Positions 36,080 to 45,242 of a stretch of DNA of 64,000 nucleotides are shown here, one piece after another. A program made the translations under genes and the position numbers. The DNA is from Sva-07 sp963774765 (GTDB lineage: Bacteria; Actinomycetota; Acidimicrobiia; Acidimicrobiales; Ilumatobacteraceae). The stretch's first letter is position 1. Every line of letters begins with the position of its first letter. The stretch spans positions 1 through 64,000 of the forward strand of contig CAVZGP010000011.1 of NCBI GenBank assembly GCA_963774765.1, read 5' to 3'. Under the pieces are notes generated by a model. The model was not told the origin of the DNA. It saw only the letters and a program-made list of their open reading frames with translations, and made no database searches.

Positions 36080-37501
36080 GTGTTCGATCTCGATCGGACA
36101 CTGATCACGTCGTCGTCCGCGACCGTGTTCCGCAAACATCTCGCGGAACACGGTCTCGGCGGCGACCACGAGCTCCCGCTCGTCGACGTGTTCGCCAAGT
36201 TCTACGAGCAGTTCGGTGAGAACTGGCTGATGATGCAGCCGGCACGCCTGTCGAGCCGAGCCGCAAACGGCTGGAGCGTCGCCACCGTCGACGCTTCCAT
36301 GCAAGAGGCCGCCGACGAACTGGTCGGCATGCTGCTGCCGGGCGCCGCCAAGGCGATCGAGGAGCACCGTGCAGCGGGCCGACGGCTGGTGATGGCGACG
36401 ACTTCGCCGATGGTGTTCGTGAAGCCGTTTGCCGACCGGCTCGGATTCGACGGCGTGGTCGCGACCAAGTGGGAGCGCACCGTTGGGCCAGACGGCGACG
36501 ACGTGTTCACCGGCCACATGTCCGGTGAGTTCGTTTGGGGCCGTTCGAAGGCCGACGCCGTTGCGGCCTGGGCCGACGAGCATGACGCCAACCTCGCCGA
36601 GTCGTGGGCATACAGCGACAGCTACTTCGACGCTCCGCTGCTCGCCAACGTCGGCCACCCGGTGGTTGTCAACCCCGACCTGCAGTTGCGGATCGCAGCG
36701 ACCATCCGTGGGTGGCCGGTCGTGCACTTCGACCGCTCCGACGGGGTGTCGAAGATCCTCGGTCGCGAATTGCAGGAATGGGGCCGCCCGTTCATGCGCC
36801 AGGAGATCGTCACTCCGAACGCCCGCATCGAGTTCGAGGGTCTCGAGAACATCCCCGAGAACGGCCCTGCGATCCTGGTGTTCAATCATCGTTCGTACTT
36901 CGACCCGCTCGTGATGGGCCTCGTGATTGCGAAGACCGGACGCAACGTCCGCGGCCTCGGCAAGAAAGAGGTGTTCGACGTGCCGATCGTCGGGCGTCTG
37001 ATGAAGGCCTCGGGTGGCATCCGCGTCGATCGCGGCACTGGCTCCGACGAACCCCTCGACGCAGCGATCGCCGCCGTCGAAGCCGGCGAGTTGCTGATGA
37101 TCGCGCCCGAGGGAACGATCCCACGAGGGCCGGCATTCTTCGATCCGGTCCTCAAGGGGCGCTGGGGTGCGGCGCGCGTCGCTGCCGCGACCGGCGCTCC
37201 CGTGATCCCGATCGGGCTGTGGGGCACCGAGAAGGTGTGGCCGCGGAGCTCCCGGCTCCCGAAGATGTCGATGACGGCCCGGCCGCTGGTGACCGTCAAG
37301 GTCGGGCCGCCGGTGAAGCTGAACCATCGCAGCCCCGACGCCGACACGAAGAAGATCATGAAAGCGCTCAGCGCACAGCTGCCCGCCGAGGCCCGCGTGC
37401 AGCGGACGCCGACGCCGGAGGAGTTGGCGCTCACCTACCCGCCCGGGTATCACGGTGATCCCGAGGCCGAGTTGGACCGCCGGCCCGGCACCGACACCTG
37501 A
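36080..37501 (+). CDS. HAD phosphatase fused to 1-acylglycerol-3-phosphate acyltransferase (PlsC)
   Basis: 473 residues from GTG 36,080 (MFDLDRTLITSSSATVFRKH); no better in-frame start was seen upstream. Residues about 1-235 are a HAD-IB hydrolase with the nucleophile motif DLDRT at 3-7 and later SDSYFDAPLL. From about 255 a PlsC domain follows: ILVFNHRSYFDPLVMG (H-x4-D near 268), KKEVFDVPIVGRLMKASGGI, and MIAPEGTIPRGPAFF (near 340). PlsC acylates lysophosphatidate; a fused phosphatase could convert phosphatidate to diacylglycerol. The WS/DGAT gene 25 bases downstream would use that diacylglycerol, so a neutral-lipid route is a good inference. Confidence 0.88.
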   Translation: MFDLDRTLITSSSATVFRKHLAEHGLGGDHELPLVDVFAKFYEQFGENWLMMQPARLSSRAANGWSVATVDASMQEAADELVGMLLPGAAKAIEEHRAAGRRLVMATTSPMVFVKPFADRLGFDGVVATKWERTVGPDGDDVFTGHMSGEFVWGRSKADAVAAWADEHDANLAESWAYSDSYFDAPLLANVGHPVVVNPDLQLRIAATIRGWPVVHFDRSDGVSKILGRELQEWGRPFMRQEIVTPNARIEFEGLENIPENGPAILVFNHRSYFDPLVMGLVIAKTGRNVRGLGKKEVFDVPIVGRLMKASGGIRVDRGTGSDEPLDAAIAAVEAGELLMIAPEGTIPRGPAFFDPVLKGRWGAARVAAATGAPVIPIGLWGTEKVWPRSSRLPKMSMTARPLVTVKVGPPVKLNHRSPDADTKKIMKALSAQLPAEARVQRTPTPEELALTYPPGYHGDPEAELDRRPGTDT

Positions 37502-37526
37502 CGCACCGACACGAAGCGAGACGATC

Positions 37527-38987
37527 ATGGCCGAGATTCGAGAACGCGAGACACGGTTCAGCGACCGCATGTCCGACCACGAAGCACTGATGTGGAACGT
37601 GGAGAAGGATCCGTGGCTGAACCCGAGCGGAGCGTCGCTGACCCTGCTCGACGGACCGCTCGACAAGGAGCACTTCCGCCGCACGATGCGACGCGCGATC
37701 GCCAAGATCCCGCGCCTGTACGAGCGTGTTGTGCCGGGCCTCGGCCGTCTCGCGCCGCCGGCGTGGGTACCCGACCCCGAATTCGACGTCGAGTTCCACG
37801 TCCGCAACGTCCGGCTGCCCAAGCCGGGCTCCGAACGGCAGCTGCTCGACCTCGCCGCCCAGCTCTACCAAGAGCCGCTCGACCGCACCCGCCCGCTGTG
37901 GCGTTTCGTGCTGATCGACGGGGTGAAGGGCGGGCGGTCGGCGATCTGGGCGATCGTGCACCACGCCGTCAGCGACGGCATCGGCCAATTGCGGATGGCC
38001 GAGATGTACCAGCAGCTCGAACGTGATGCGCCGATGCCCGACGACATCGATCTCGAGTCGATCGTCGCCGAGGCCGTCGAGACACACCACGCGAAGCAGC
38101 TCGGCGGCGACCTGACGGACGGCTTCCCCACGGCGGTCGGTCAGTCGCTGGCCCACCTCGTGCGCCGCCAGCTCGGGGTCGCCCGCCGCGTCGCCGGCGA
38201 GGTTGTCATCTGGCCGGCCGATCCTCAGCGGGCGAGGGATTCGATCGAAGGCGTCGTCGAGATGGTGTCGTCGACGCTCGGTGCACTCACCGGATCAGGC
38301 AACGAGGTCGAGGGCGGGTCGCCGCTGTGGAAGGAGCGGTCGCGTCATCGTCACCTCGAACACGTCTCGGTGCCGCTCGACGAGTTGAAGGCCGCTGCCA
38401 AGCGGCTGGGTGTGACGGTCAACGACGCGTTCCTCGCCGGGATGATCGAAGGTGCCGTGCGCTACCACGCCGACCGTGACGTCGAGGTCGACGCGTTCAA
38501 CACCAGTTTCGTGCTCAGCACCCGCCACGACAGCGCGATCGGCGGCAACTCGTTCACGCCCGTCCCCGTACAGGTGCCGGGTACGTCGATGCCGCTCGCC
38601 GAGCGCGTCGCCGACATCCATACCCGGCTCGCCGAGAAGCGCGAGGCAATGGAGCACAGTGGCGGCGGCATGAGTGCATTGTCCGGCGTCGCCAACTGGC
38701 TGCCGACCTCGGTGATCACGAGCGCGGCGCGCGCCGCGGCGGGCAAGATCGACTTCGCCACCTCGAATCTGCGCGGCGCCCCGATCCCGCTCTACACGTC
38801 GGGGGCCAAGGTGTTGTACATCGTGACGATGGGACCGGTGGCGGGCACAGCGTGCAATGCCACGGCGTTGAGCTACGAAAACGGCTTCGACATCGGCCTG
38901 TTCATCGATCCGACGGCGATCGACGAGCCCGTCGACTTCCGCGACGCCGTCGATACCGCATTCCAAGACCTCCTCGCCCTCTCGTAG
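37527..38987 (+). CDS. WS/DGAT family wax ester synthase/diacylglycerol acyltransferase
   Basis: 486 residues from ATG 37,527 (MAEIRERETRFSDRMSDHEA). The condensation-type motif HHAVSDG (HHxxxDG, near residue 145) is the catalytic site. RTRPLWRFVLIDGVKGG and the C-terminal SNLRGAPIPLYTSGAKVLYI (N-x-R-G-P-type motif) and GLFIDPTAIDEP are typical of the family. It transfers acyl-CoA chains to diacylglycerol or fatty alcohols at the membrane, producing storage triacylglycerol or wax. Together with the preceding HAD-PlsC gene it forms a probable two-gene lipid operon. Confidence 0.93.
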   Translation: MAEIRERETRFSDRMSDHEALMWNVEKDPWLNPSGASLTLLDGPLDKEHFRRTMRRAIAKIPRLYERVVPGLGRLAPPAWVPDPEFDVEFHVRNVRLPKPGSERQLLDLAAQLYQEPLDRTRPLWRFVLIDGVKGGRSAIWAIVHHAVSDGIGQLRMAEMYQQLERDAPMPDDIDLESIVAEAVETHHAKQLGGDLTDGFPTAVGQSLAHLVRRQLGVARRVAGEVVIWPADPQRARDSIEGVVEMVSSTLGALTGSGNEVEGGSPLWKERSRHRHLEHVSVPLDELKAAAKRLGVTVNDAFLAGMIEGAVRYHADRDVEVDAFNTSFVLSTRHDSAIGGNSFTPVPVQVPGTSMPLAERVADIHTRLAEKREAMEHSGGGMSALSGVANWLPTSVITSAARAAAGKIDFATSNLRGAPIPLYTSGAKVLYIVTMGPVAGTACNATALSYENGFDIGLFIDPTAIDEPVDFRDAVDTAFQDLLALS

Positions 38988-39059
38988 CGTCACACCGTGC
39001 CGGGCGCCGGTGACATCGTCGGTGCAGCTGTTCTGATACGTGACGAATACGGTCGGGAG

Positions 39060-39911
39060 ATGCACATCTCCCAGCTCTGGCGCTATCCGGTCAAGTCGAT
39101 GGTCGGCGGACGCGTCGAGTCGATCGAGCTCGACGAACTCGGAATCGTCGCTGACCGCACCTGGGCGGTGCGAGATCTCGAACGCGGTGGGATTCGCGGC
39201 GCCAAGAAGATCGGTTCGCTGATGCGGCTTGCGGCCAGAGACATCGACGACGACCACGTCGAGATCACGCTGCCGGACGGGTCGACGGTGTGCACCAGCG
39301 ACTTGGACGTCGACGATCGTGTGAGTGCGGCGCTCGATCATCGAGTGCAACTCGAACGCTTGCGCCCCGCCGACGACCTCGATCACTATCGGCGTGGCAA
39401 ACCCGACTCCGACGACGTGGTGGCCGAACTTCGGGGCATCTTCGGACGCGAAGACGATGAACCCTTCCCCGATTTCTCGGTGTTTCCGCCGATCATCGCC
39501 GAGTTCGAGTCGCCACCCGGCACCTACTACGACGTTTTTCCGCTGATGGTGATGACCGAGGCGGCGCTCAGCGCACTCGCTGCCGCGTTGCCCGAGTCGA
39601 ACGTCGACGTCCATCGATTCCGACCGTCGTTCGTGGTGGACACTGGCGACGACGGCGCCGACGCGTCGACGCCGGGCCACCCGGAGTTCGACTGGACGGG
39701 TCGGCGGGCAACGATCGGAACGGCGACCGTCGAGTTCGGCGCGCCGTGCCCTCGCTGCGTGATGGTCACGCGTGAGATCAGCGACGAGATCCCCGCCGAT
39801 CGGGCGGTATTGCGCCAGATCGTGCGCGATCTCGATCAGAACCTCGGTGTCTACGCCACCATCGTGGCGCCCGGCGTCGTGCATGCCGGTGACACGATGA
39901 CGTTCACCTGA
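39060..39911 (+). CDS. MOSC domain protein
   Basis: 283 residues from ATG 39,060 (MHISQLWRYPVKSMVGGRVE); the frame is open 21 codons further upstream but this start gives the usual N-terminus. The MOSC N-terminal beta-barrel is seen first (YPVKSM, ELDELGIVADRTWAVRD). Then PLMVMTEAALSALAAALPES and VDVHRFRPSFVVD (R-F-R-P-N-type motif), and AVEFGAPCPRCVMVTREI-like sequence with the conserved Cys. MOSC proteins handle molybdenum cofactor sulfur or reduce N-hydroxylated compounds. Convergent with the protease gene. Confidence 0.87.
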   Translation: MHISQLWRYPVKSMVGGRVESIELDELGIVADRTWAVRDLERGGIRGAKKIGSLMRLAARDIDDDHVEITLPDGSTVCTSDLDVDDRVSAALDHRVQLERLRPADDLDHYRRGKPDSDDVVAELRGIFGREDDEPFPDFSVFPPIIAEFESPPGTYYDVFPLMVMTEAALSALAAALPESNVDVHRFRPSFVVDTGDDGADASTPGHPEFDWTGRRATIGTATVEFGAPCPRCVMVTREISDEIPADRAVLRQIVRDLDQNLGVYATIVAPGVVHAGDTMTFT

Positions 39912-39927
39912 GCTGCTCGGCTTCCGA

Positions 39928-41511
39928 TCAGGGACTGGCGACGAACGACGCAAAGATCGCGTCGGCGGCGTCCAGATCCCGGGGTTCGACCGCCTGGATC
40001 AGTAGCCGGGCGAGGAACGAGCCGTCCTCCGGCGTCACCGCGACGACGAAGATCGACGTGCTGGTGCCGCCGCAGTTCGAGTACTCGTCGAGTGACCCGG
40101 TGTAGAGCACATCGCTGTACGGACTGCGACCGACGTAGGTGCACTGCTCGGAGAGGTCGAGTTCGTCGAGCGTCGCGTCGATGTCGGCGGCGCCCCGCGT
40201 GCCCGTGGCCTCGATGATCGCGCCCGGCGTGTCGAAGCTGTTGAGGAACCCGTCGAGGCTCGGTGCGGCGTACAGGCTCGGACCGAACGATTCGTTCGGC
40301 GCACCGTCGACGTCGCTCCACTCGACCGGCAGCGAGGCAGTGATCGAACCGGAGTCGTCGCTGACCGTGGTGTACTCGGTGTAGGTCTCAGCGGTGACGG
40401 AGGGATCGTCGCCGGCGGCAACCTCTTCCTCGAACTGCTGGGCGAACGAGAACGACAGCTCGAGCGGCGCGCCGTTGAGCTGGCCCTCGTACACCTCCTC
40501 GGTGGCCCAGCGGAGCACCTCGATGCTCATGGTGGCATCGGCGCCCTTCGTGCGGATCACGTCGCAGTAGTCGCTCATGGTGCCGTCGAGGGCCAGGTCG
40601 AGACCTTCGAGTCGGGTGATGACGTCTCCGGCCTCGATGCCGGCGAGATCGGCTGGTGAACCACTGTCGACGCTTGAAACCCAGATGCCGATCGTCGTCC
40701 CGTCGTTGACCGCTTGGCCATTGATACCGATCGATTCGACGTCCCCGCCTGCGGCGAGCTGTTGGATGATCGGCTTCGCATCGGCAGCCGAGATCGCGTA
40801 GTTCTGGTCGCTCGAGTCGATTCCTGCATAGTTGATGCCGACGATGAAGCCGTCCGTGTCGAGCAGCGGTCCACCCGAGTTGCCGCCGCGGATGCGGGCG
40901 TCATGTTCGAGCACCTCGTCGACCGACGCCCACGACGTCTCGCCGCTGGCCGTGGTCGCGCTCACGATGCCCCGAGTCAGGGTGTAGTCGACGTCCTCGA
41001 TGGTGTTCGCGTCGCTGGCGGGGTAGCCGGCGGCGTACACCTCGAGCCCAGGTGCAACTTCGTCGGTGCGGTAGTCGAGTGGGGTGTAGCCGTCGCCTTC
41101 GAGTTGGATGACGGCGAGGTCCGAGCATTCGCTCACACCAAGGATCTTTGCGTTGACCGGGTCGGACTCGCCGGCCAGGTAGACACGCAGGAGCGCGGCT
41201 CCGGTGACGACGTGGTTGTTCGTGATGACGATGCCGTCCTCGGAGATGATCGCGCCACTGCCGACGCCCGCGGAGTTGCGCTGCTCGCCGACCTCGGGAT
41301 CGATGAACGTACCCTCCGCAGCAATCTTGACGACCGACTGTTCGACCTGGGAGATGTCGAAGTCGGTGGCTTGGGTGGTGACACTGTCCGTCGACCCGGT
41401 GGTATCGCCCGTGGTCGTCTTGGTGGTATCGGTCGACACATCGGAGTCGCCGCCCCCACACGCTGCGAGCACCAGTGCTCCCGCCATCACCGCTGTGCCG
41501 AATCGCCGCAT
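39928..41511 (-). CDS. HtrA-like trypsin-family serine protease lipoprotein with PDZ domain
   Basis: The preferred start is ATG at 41,511, giving a lipoprotein signal MRRFGTAVMAGALVLAACGG; an upstream ATG at 41,568 would bury it. After a Thr/Asp-rich linker the S1C protease domain has ITNNHVVTG (His 100), ECSDLAVIQL (Asp 131) and RIRGGNSGGPLLDTD (Ser 212), a complete triad. A PDZ-like domain follows (about 255-345: VDSGSPADLAGIEAGDVITR). About 180 further residues form an unassigned C-terminal region. It probably degrades or checks misfolded envelope proteins outside the membrane. Confidence 0.9.
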   Translation of the reverse strand: MRRFGTAVMAGALVLAACGGGDSDVSTDTTKTTTGDTTGSTDSVTTQATDFDISQVEQSVVKIAAEGTFIDPEVGEQRNSAGVGSGAIISEDGIVITNNHVVTGAALLRVYLAGESDPVNAKILGVSECSDLAVIQLEGDGYTPLDYRTDEVAPGLEVYAAGYPASDANTIEDVDYTLTRGIVSATTASGETSWASVDEVLEHDARIRGGNSGGPLLDTDGFIVGINYAGIDSSDQNYAISAADAKPIIQQLAAGGDVESIGINGQAVNDGTTIGIWVSSVDSGSPADLAGIEAGDVITRLEGLDLALDGTMSDYCDVIRTKGADATMSIEVLRWATEEVYEGQLNGAPLELSFSFAQQFEEEVAAGDDPSVTAETYTEYTTVSDDSGSITASLPVEWSDVDGAPNESFGPSLYAAPSLDGFLNSFDTPGAIIEATGTRGAADIDATLDELDLSEQCTYVGRSPYSDVLYTGSLDEYSNCGGTSTSIFVVAVTPEDGSFLARLLIQAVEPRDLDAADAIFASFVASP

Positions 41512-41601
41512 GGAGTCCTCCGTCCGTAGGTTTGCGGTGGACACTACTCCTCGGCTTGCCATTGACAAGGGACCATGGTCCCAGCCGGATCGCCCAGCTG
41601 A

Positions 41602-42219
41602 TCAGCGCTTCCCGGCGACACCCCACGACTGGTACGACGTCACCTTGGCGCCGGGGAGATAGGCCGACTCGACCTCGAGGAACTCGAACCCGGCGGACTC
41701 GATCATCTGGGGGATCGGGCGCGTGATGTGGCAGCCACCGGCCAGGCGAGTCCATACGGGTTCGATCCGGTGCTGCCACCGTCGGACCGACGCGTCGGGG
41801 GCCTCGCCGTGCTCGGAGAACAGCAACTGGCCGTGTCGTTTCAGGACCCTGCGCATCTGCGCGAGCGCGCGCTCCCAGTCGGCGATCGAACACAGCGTGT
41901 AGGTGAGCACGATCGTGTCGGCGCTGTCGTCATCGAGTGGGATCTCCTCGCCGGGCAGATCCAGCCAGCGGACGTCGATGTCGGTCGCGGCGAGCGCCGG
42001 TGCGGCTGTGCGTCGCATTCCCTCCGACGGCTCGAGCCCCCAGACGAAATCGACCGCTGTCCGGTCGTAGAACGGCAGGTTCAGCCCAGGTCCCATGCCG
42101 ACTTCGAGCACCCGACCCGTCGCACGAGGGACGATCTTCTGGCGCTGTCTCGCCACGTCGCCGGTGCTGCAGGCGAGTTTGATCAGGTGCGGCAGCACGT
42201 GGGAGTCGTAGAGGCCCAT
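41602..42219 (-). CDS. class I SAM-dependent methyltransferase (UbiE/Methyltransf_11 type)
   Basis: A 205-residue protein starting MGLYDSHVLPHLIKLACSTG. Motif I is RVLEVGMGPGLNLPFYD (about 36-52), followed by VWGLEPSEGM with the acidic residue for SAM ribose, and TIVLTYTLCSIADWERALAQ with MRRVLKRHGQLLFSEHG as the post-motifs. The sequence resembles small phospholipid or thiol methyltransferases, but the substrate is not determined. It starts 3 bases after a possible 40-residue upstream frame on the same strand. Confidence 0.85.
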   Translation of the reverse strand: MGLYDSHVLPHLIKLACSTGDVARQRQKIVPRATGRVLEVGMGPGLNLPFYDRTAVDFVWGLEPSEGMRRTAAPALAATDIDVRWLDLPGEEIPLDDDSADTIVLTYTLCSIADWERALAQMRRVLKRHGQLLFSEHGEAPDASVRRWQHRIEPVWTRLAGGCHITRPIPQMIESAGFEFLEVESAYLPGAKVTSYQSWGVAGKR

Positions 42220-42222
42220 CGG

Positions 42223-42345
42223 TCACCTTCCCGGCGTGTCGGGGGGCGACGTGTCGAGTCGCGGAGAGCGCCGCTGCACGTCTCGGAGGGTCTGGTCGGT
42301 CCAACACGGATCGCCGGTGTCGAGGTGTTCGTCGTCGAGGCGCAT
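42223..42345 (-). CDS. possible 40-residue protein upstream of the methyltransferase
   Basis: A short frame MRLDDEHLDTGDPCWTDQTL ending at TGA three bases before the methyltransferase start, with aaggtga near the junction that could serve as its ribosome site. Polar and acidic-to-basic, with no domain recognised. It may be a small protein or only a leader; the main support is position and the gap it fills. Confidence 0.3.
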   Translation of the reverse strand: MRLDDEHLDTGDPCWTDQTLRDVQRRSPRLDTSPPDTPGR

Positions 42346-42398
42346 CGCCCCAGTCTTCCAGGCGCAGCTCAGGCGAGGGGCTCGAACAACGACGATGC

Positions 42399-42863
42399 TC
42401 AGGCGGCCGAGGGGTAGGCGCGGGTCATCACCAACTGACCGTGCCGCACCACCACGGTGCCGATCGGATACGTGGAGCAGATTTCGTCAATGCAGGCGAC
42501 ATGTTCGTCGATGATCGACTCGATCAGGTCGTCGATGTCAACATCGAGGTCGAACTCGTCGTCGGGCGACGACTCGGCCCGTTCGTGGGCAGTCTCCTCG
42601 AACAGGGCGATCCATCCGCAGCGGTCGAGCCAGTCGAACACGGCGTCGCGCAGGTCGTTCTCGGTGACGCCAGGTCGTTCGGCCACCATGGCGGTGGTCG
42701 TCGCGAAGCCGCTGGCGAGGCCGGGGAAGCCTCGACGACAGCCACAACGCTCGCCCGAGGCGCATTCCGCGGCGAGTGGGGTGACCAGTTCGCCCTCGAC
42801 GGTGAAGCTGTAGTCGTCGGGCGTCGTCCCTTGCAGTTCGTTCGTGGCGATCAGGACCAACAT
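42399..42863 (-). CDS. DUF7715-like conserved actinobacterial protein
   Basis: 154 residues from ATG 42,863 (MLVLIATNELQGTTPDDYSF); the frame extends nine codons upstream but the shorter form matches what I recall of the family. GELVTPLAAECASGERCGCR followed by RGFPGLASGFATTTAMVAE is the distinctive Cys-rich and TTTA region. The middle is strongly acidic (EFDLDVDIDDLIESIIDEHV). No enzymatic motif. Function unknown. It is divergent from the small membrane protein that follows on the + strand. Confidence 0.6.
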   Translation of the reverse strand: MLVLIATNELQGTTPDDYSFTVEGELVTPLAAECASGERCGCRRGFPGLASGFATTTAMVAERPGVTENDLRDAVFDWLDRCGWIALFEETAHERAESSPDDEFDLDVDIDDLIESIIDEHVACIDEICSTYPIGTVVVRHGQLVMTRAYPSAA

Positions 42864-42948
42864 GGCACTCCTCGTGTTTGCTCGTGCCACCCCGGTGGAT
42901 GGCGATGTCTGCGACCAGTGTGAACGAAGGGTGTGTCAGAGTTGTTCG

Positions 42949-43386
42949 ATGACGTATCGACACGTCCAGACCGCGCCGATGATGTATCTGATCTCCGTGG
43001 GCGCCGTCGTGTTCGGTGTGATCGGGTTCAGTCGACGAGATGACCTCGGCAGCGGCTTCTGGTGGTATCAGGCGGCGATGGTGCTTCTGATCGTGACCGG
43101 AGCGGTCATGGCCCGCCTCACGGTGGTCGTCGACGATCGGTCGGTGACCACGTTCTTCGGCTGGGGATGGCCGCGCCGTCACATCGAACTCGCGGGGATC
43201 GACGGAGCGAGTCATGTCCGCAACAGCTGGTGGCACGGCTGGGGAATCAGAAAGGTCTCCCGCGGCTGGATGTACAACATCGCCGGCCGTGACGCGGTCG
43301 AGCTGTCGCTTCGCTCCGGCCGAGTGTTCCGGATTGGCACGGATCGACCGAAGGAACTGCTCGCCGCCATCGAACACGATCGTTGA
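42949..43386 (+). CDS. small membrane protein with PH-like domain
   Basis: 145 residues from ATG 42,949 (MTYRHVQTAPMMYLISVGAV). Two hydrophobic segments (about 11-25 and 39-58) are followed by a beta-rich part: LTVVVDDRSVTTFFGWGWPR, HIELAGIDGASHV and VELSLRSGRVFRIGTDRPKE. This is the pattern of bacterial membrane-anchored PH-like proteins with two helices. Earlier in-frame starts would overlap the divergent neighbour. Function unknown. Confidence 0.6.
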   Translation: MTYRHVQTAPMMYLISVGAVVFGVIGFSRRDDLGSGFWWYQAAMVLLIVTGAVMARLTVVVDDRSVTTFFGWGWPRRHIELAGIDGASHVRNSWWHGWGIRKVSRGWMYNIAGRDAVELSLRSGRVFRIGTDRPKELLAAIEHDR

Positions 43387-43519
43387 CGCCTCGCCGCGGT
43401 CATCACGTGGTGGCAGGTGCAGGCGGTCAAGCGCGAACTCGAGCGACATCGTGCCGGTGCCGCCGAGGCCGGCTCCGACCCGTCGGATGATCAGGCGCCC
43501 ATGATGGCGCGCGGTGTGG

Positions 43520-43774
43520 TCAGTTGGTGGAGGCGGCGTCGGCGACCGCGTCTGCGGTCTTGTCGACGGCGTCTTCGGCGGCGCCCGCTGCGTCCTTGAC
43601 GGCGTCGGTCGACGAGTCGACGCTCGGCTGCACCTTTTCCTTGGCCTGTTGGGCCATGGTGCTCGCCTGCGACGTGGCCTTCTTGGCGCCTGCCTTGACG
43701 TCGTCGCGGCGGAACGCGGCTGCGGCCGCGGCTGCGGCACCGATGAGGGCGATGATGAGGAGAAGCTTCTTCAT
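43520..43774 (-). CDS. small Ala/Asp/Lys-rich membrane-anchored protein
   Basis: 84 residues from ATG 43,774 (MKKLLLIIALIGAAAAAAAA), the likely start because upstream codons lack sense as a leader. A single N-terminal membrane helix is followed by an amphipathic, LEA/apolipoprotein-like helix of 11-residue-type repeats (AKKATSQASTMAQQAKEKVQ, AAGAAEDAVDKTADAVADAA). Such YtxH-like proteins are common in actinobacteria and linked to stress, without a known mechanism. Confidence 0.65.
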   Translation of the reverse strand: MKKLLLIIALIGAAAAAAAAFRRDDVKAGAKKATSQASTMAQQAKEKVQPSVDSSTDAVKDAAGAAEDAVDKTADAVADAASTN

Positions 43775-43865
43775 GGGTTCGACCGTACCGCTTGGACTGC
43801 GCGACCCCAACGGCTGCTGTGCGAACACGACGTCCAACAGGGCACAGCGACCGATCGATCGTGTT

Positions 43866-45242
43866 TCAGAGTACGAAGCGCATCGCGCCGACGAGAGCGC
43901 CCGGCAGGCGGGCGCTGTCGGTCGATCGGCGTTCGTAGGTCGAGGTGTCGAGCAGCACCTCAGCGGTGTCGCTCAATCCCTCGAGTCGATCGCCGAGGAG
44001 GTGATAGGCGGTGTCGTCGAAGCGCAACACGTTCACGGGGGCCACGATCTCGCCGTCGTCCATCCAGAACGTCGCGAAGCGGGTCATGCCCGTGGTGCGA
44101 CACGCCGCCTGATCGGAGAAGTTCGTGTACCACAGGTTCCCGACGAACAATCCGCTGCCGAGCGCCTCGCCGACCGCATGGGTCGGGATCGCGCCGGGCG
44201 CGATGGCCAGCGACTGCGGGTACTCGTGGCCGACGGCGCCATTGGTCTGCACGCCGAACTCCTGGGCCGACCGGGGCGACACGAGCGTCTGGGCATAGGC
44301 GCCCTCGACGATCAACGGCACCTCGTCGGGGCGCAGGAAACCCGCCGACTCGAAGTTCGGGGCCACGCCGTGGGCGGTGTCCTCGCTGATGTTGACGAGT
44401 GGCGACAGGGTCGTGCCGTCGATCAGCATCTTGAGCAACGGCGTCTGCTTGGTCTCGTGGGCGCGGATCCCGAACGCGCCGTAGTACGACAGCAGCTGCA
44501 CCACCTCTTCGAGGGCCCGCGGTGCGAGGTAGGTGCGGTATTCGCCCGGCGACAAGCTGATGGGCTCACGTTCGAGTGCCTTGACCTGGCGGGCGGACCA
44601 GTCGACCTTGGCCGCGAAGGCGTCGTCGTCCCAGTCGAATCCGGCGTACAGGTTCTTGGCCGCCTTGTCGGCGCGCAGGTAGAAGCACCAGTCGAGGTTG
44701 AACGTCGACGACTCGAACCAGTTGCGCTGACCGAGGCTGTTGGCGAAGCCTTGGAACGTGTCGCCCGATGCGTAGATGCCGACGAGGTCACGACCCTTGC
44801 CGGCGGAGCGGATCTCGGCGAGCGCGGCGTCAGGAGCGGGGATCGACCCGCTCTCGACGCGCTCGGTTGACGTCGGCTCGGTGTTGTACAGCAGGAACGG
44901 ATCGTCGGCAACGAAGCCTCGCTGCTCGCGCAGTTGGGCCAACAGCGCGGCGAGGCGGGCATCGTCGACGCTGCGGTCGCCGGAGAGCCGGATGCTGCCC
45001 CCGGTGTGACGCCGGCCCTCGACGAGATCGACGGCGAGCGTGCGCTGGTGGACGGTGCCGGCCTGGCGGACTTCGGAGTTGTTGAGCCGGATGAAGTCGG
45101 TGCGTTCGCCCGAGATGTTGGCGAGCAACACCTCGTCGCCGGTCAACGCCGCGGTCGCCGCCGTGACGAGCTCGTCGAAGTAGGCCTGGTCCTGGTTCCC
45201 CGAGCCCGGGCCTCCGGCAACCACGTTGGTTCCGGCGCTCAT
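43866..45242 (-). CDS. tldE: TldE/PmbA-like metalloprotease subunit
   Basis: A 458-residue protein of the TldD/PmbA family. It begins MSAGTNVVAGGPGSGNQDQA and includes ISGERTDFIRLNNSEVRQAG, DWSARQVKALEREPISLSPG, and a C-terminal region with TSPLVNISEDTAHGVAPNFE-like and GEIVAPVNVLRFDDTAY segments. It lacks the HExxxH motif of its partner, as TldE does. The TldD/TldE heterodimer degrades peptides and processes modified-peptide antibiotics. The start overlaps the upstream tldD stop by 4 bases, so the pair is one operon. Confidence 0.88.
   Translation of the reverse strand: MSAGTNVVAGGPGSGNQDQAYFDELVTAATAALTGDEVLLANISGERTDFIRLNNSEVRQAGTVHQRTLAVDLVEGRRHTGGSIRLSGDRSVDDARLAALLAQLREQRGFVADDPFLLYNTEPTSTERVESGSIPAPDAALAEIRSAGKGRDLVGIYASGDTFQGFANSLGQRNWFESSTFNLDWCFYLRADKAAKNLYAGFDWDDDAFAAKVDWSARQVKALEREPISLSPGEYRTYLAPRALEEVVQLLSYYGAFGIRAHETKQTPLLKMLIDGTTLSPLVNISEDTAHGVAPNFESAGFLRPDEVPLIVEGAYAQTLVSPRSAQEFGVQTNGAVGHEYPQSLAIAPGAIPTHAVGEALGSGLFVGNLWYTNFSDQAACRTTGMTRFATFWMDDGEIVAPVNVLRFDDTAYHLLGDRLEGLSDTAEVLLDTSTYERRSTDSARLPGALVGAMRFVL

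Noticed and set aside
36014..37822. 602-residue frame on the minus strand
   Set aside because: It is the shadow of the HAD-PlsC gene, with low-complexity Arg/His/Asp-rich translation and no family features.
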